From Tetrahymena elliotti 4EA (taxonomy: Eukaryota; Ciliophora; Oligohymenophorea; Hymenostomatida; Tetrahymenidae): a stretch of 64,000 nucleotides of DNA. The notes beneath the pieces are model-generated. The model saw only the letters and a list, made by a program, of their open reading frames with translations. It ran no database searches and was not told where the DNA came from. The position numbers were made by a program, and so were the translations under genes. The stretch is from NCBI GenBank assembly GCA_000231825.2, contig AFXF02001781.1, forward strand, positions 186,001 to 250,000. Direction: 5' to 3'. This document shows, in pieces, positions 62,077-64,000 of this stretch; the stretch's first letter is position 1, and each line of letters begins with the position of its first letter.

Positions 62077-64000
62077 ATGAGTGGAATAAGGAGTCTAGGG
62101 ACGTCTCCTTCTAAATTTAAAACAGAAGACTCTTAAAGAACATTTAATAAAAAGTAAATCATACGTTACCTCTTTTTTAAAATCAATTATTGCCTTTCTT
62201 TATGATCTTATTATTCATCATAGTTAATGTGTTTTTAAATAATTTTAAATAGTATAAACCATGCAAACTTTTTAACTACTAACCTAAAAAATATAAAATA
62301 AGTCACAAAGCCATTTATTACATCCCTTGAAAAATAAAGCACAAACAAGTTTTTTTCAGTTGAAAGATAATCTACTGAATAAACGAATTACTAAAGTACA
62401 AATAAATTAAAAGGATTATAGTTTCCCTTGACAGATCGCTCTGAAGGTGGCAGAGACTATAATTTTAGTAGTGATAATAATGTTAGCAATTACATTAATG
62501 GTTCAGGATTCAATAGCAATGTTACATAAGCTGCCACAGTAGGTTTTTAAAGCGCAGCAGCAGGAGATTTAGATAAAATAGGATTAAATGCAAAATAATT
62601 TAAAAATGAATTAGCAAAAAAGAAAATTGAATATTTTATAGCCTCTGCTAAAAATTTTATTCTATCCTCTTAAAAGTTAAAAAAATTTGTTGAAACTAAT
62701 CGCTCTAGCGATATCTTATATGCATTAAATTTATTTGATATAGACCGTGAGAATATGGAGAAATCATTAAGGCATTTGGTAATTAAAGATAGATTTTTAA
62801 TTTAAAAAAATATACTTAAATGAAAAATTTAAAATAGGATTAATTTGAATTTTTATAAACAAAAAGGAATAAGAAACAGAAAATTTTGCAACACAAACCT
62901 TATTTATGCAATAAGTATGTATTGTTTGATCTCCTTAAATGAATAAATAATTTTATTTTATGTTAATAGTCTAACAATAAAGGTAGTGATTTGGGATATT
63001 AAAAATTATTTGAAGAACTTAGAGAAGAAAATAATCAATTGAAAATGAAGCTTGTTAGTGAACCTTTAAAGAGTGCTAGAGAAAGCGTAGAAATATCTCG
63101 TAAGTATGAGGATGAATTATAATCTCTTCAAGTTAAATATGATAAAATAGAAAAATAACTCATTAAAACAGAAAAAAAATGTTAGGATAGAAAAGCTACT
63201 ATTAAAAAACTATATTTTTTATTAGAAGATAAAGAAAAAGAGGTTGAGGGTTTAATGCAAGAATTGGAAAATTTGAGGATCAACTTTCAAAATAAAATTT
63301 AGGAGAGTGAATAGAGAGAATAGTCTATTTATATGTTAGAAAAGCAAATGATTGAAATATAAAGATAAAACTAAGAAATGATGAACTCAGTAAGTTTTAT
63401 TAAAGGAGAAAATATTTTTAAAATGAATATTTAAAAAACAGAGAAATGAAAGAAAAGAAAACTTGGAAGAATTAAACAGATCAATTTTAGAGGTATAATA
63501 AAAGTATAAAATTTAGTGTAGAGATGATTTTCCTACTACATTAATGAGGTGGAAGACTGTTAGGGATTTTTTCACTGATAGATTAAAAATACATTCAATG
63601 TAGAAAGAAGAAGCTGTAGAAGAGTCAGAAAAGCTAAGAGATGAGCTTCAAAGAGAAGTTGAGAGAAATTTAACTTTAGAAGAAAGACTAACTAATTACT
63701 TAAACTAGCTCAAATAGATGGAAGAAAGGGAAAGAAGATTAAATGAAATTTAATTCATAAAGGAATAAGTTGAAAAACGTCTAGAAGAAACAGAAATACA
63801 TTATGAAAATGTTATTCATAAGTTAGAAATGGAAATTAGAAGATTACAAGAAGAAAATCAGTAGATTAGAAAAGAATTTTTAGAAACAAAAGAGCAGATA
63901 GATTTAGAACGTATTAATGCTAATACTTTGAATGATAGAAAATTACAAGAGAGTTAGGATACTTGGGAAAGAAGGTTATAGTAATGTGCTACTGAATGGT
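62077..64000 (+). CDS. Coiled-coil protein, 5' part (runs off the window)
   Basis: Five exons are resolved before the window ends: 62077-62153, 62253-62778, 62867-62914, 62970-63389 and 63442 onward. All phases agree. Residues 1-130 are Ser/Thr/Asn-rich (MSGIRSLGTSPSKFKTEDSQ). Residues about 135-200 form a short helical region (KNELAKKKIEYFIASAKNF). A long coiled coil follows, broken by a more conserved-looking FPTTLMRWKTVRDFFTDR segment. A cytoskeletal or ciliary scaffold is plausible by type. The C-terminus is not in the window. Confidence 0.82.

Overview
The window looks like macronuclear DNA of an oligohymenophorean ciliate, most likely Tetrahymena or a close relative. About four fifths of the bases are A or T. 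Genes stay open only if TAA and TAG are read as glutamine, and TGA is the only stop. Genes are broken by short AT-rich GT..AG introns, mostly 35-145 nt, with a few of 340-810 nt. All exon structures below come from reading frames, splice signals and phase arithmetic by eye. The species name is inference.

Seventeen protein genes are supported, on both strands, separated by AT-rich spacers of about 0.4-3.4 kb. In order: a membrane-anchored protein (1.0-2.0 kb, -); an EF-hand/coiled-coil protein (3.6-5.8, -); a Sec14/CRAL-TRIO lipid-binding protein (6.9-9.2, +); a PH-domain CAMK-type kinase (11.4-14.0, +); a large Asn/Gln-rich protein with a long acidic tract (17.9-22.0, +); a secreted FG-GAP repeat protein (23.4-24.7, -); a coiled-coil protein (25.6-28.7, -); ribosomal protein L27e (30.4-32.0, -); a very large Gln/Asn-rich protein (33.0-37.9, +); a zinc-finger/WD40 protein (38.6-40.9, -); a rhomboid-family protein without catalytic residues (42.5-43.3, -); a 15-exon coiled-coil protein resembling CCDC17 (44.6-50.6, +); an ABHD1/3-like hydrolase (51.2-52.7, -); a multi-EF-hand protein (53.3-56.3, -); a protein with an N-myristoylation signal (57.4-59.5, +); a guanylate kinase fused to an RIIa/Dpy-30-like docking domain (60.3-61.3, -); and the 5' part of a coiled-coil gene (62.1 to the window end, +).

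There is no operon structure. Several products (the EF-hand/coiled-coil protein, the CCDC17-like protein, the multi-EF-hand protein and the docking-domain guanylate kinase) are of types linked to cilia and basal bodies, but no shared pathway can be shown from sequence. I saw no tRNA, rRNA, transposon, CRISPR array or viral gene. The observations most worth a second look are the predicted pseudo-rhomboid, the docking-domain/guanylate-kinase fusion, the diverged tandem repeat at 24.95-25.55 kb and the unusually long introns in the kinase and L27e genes.
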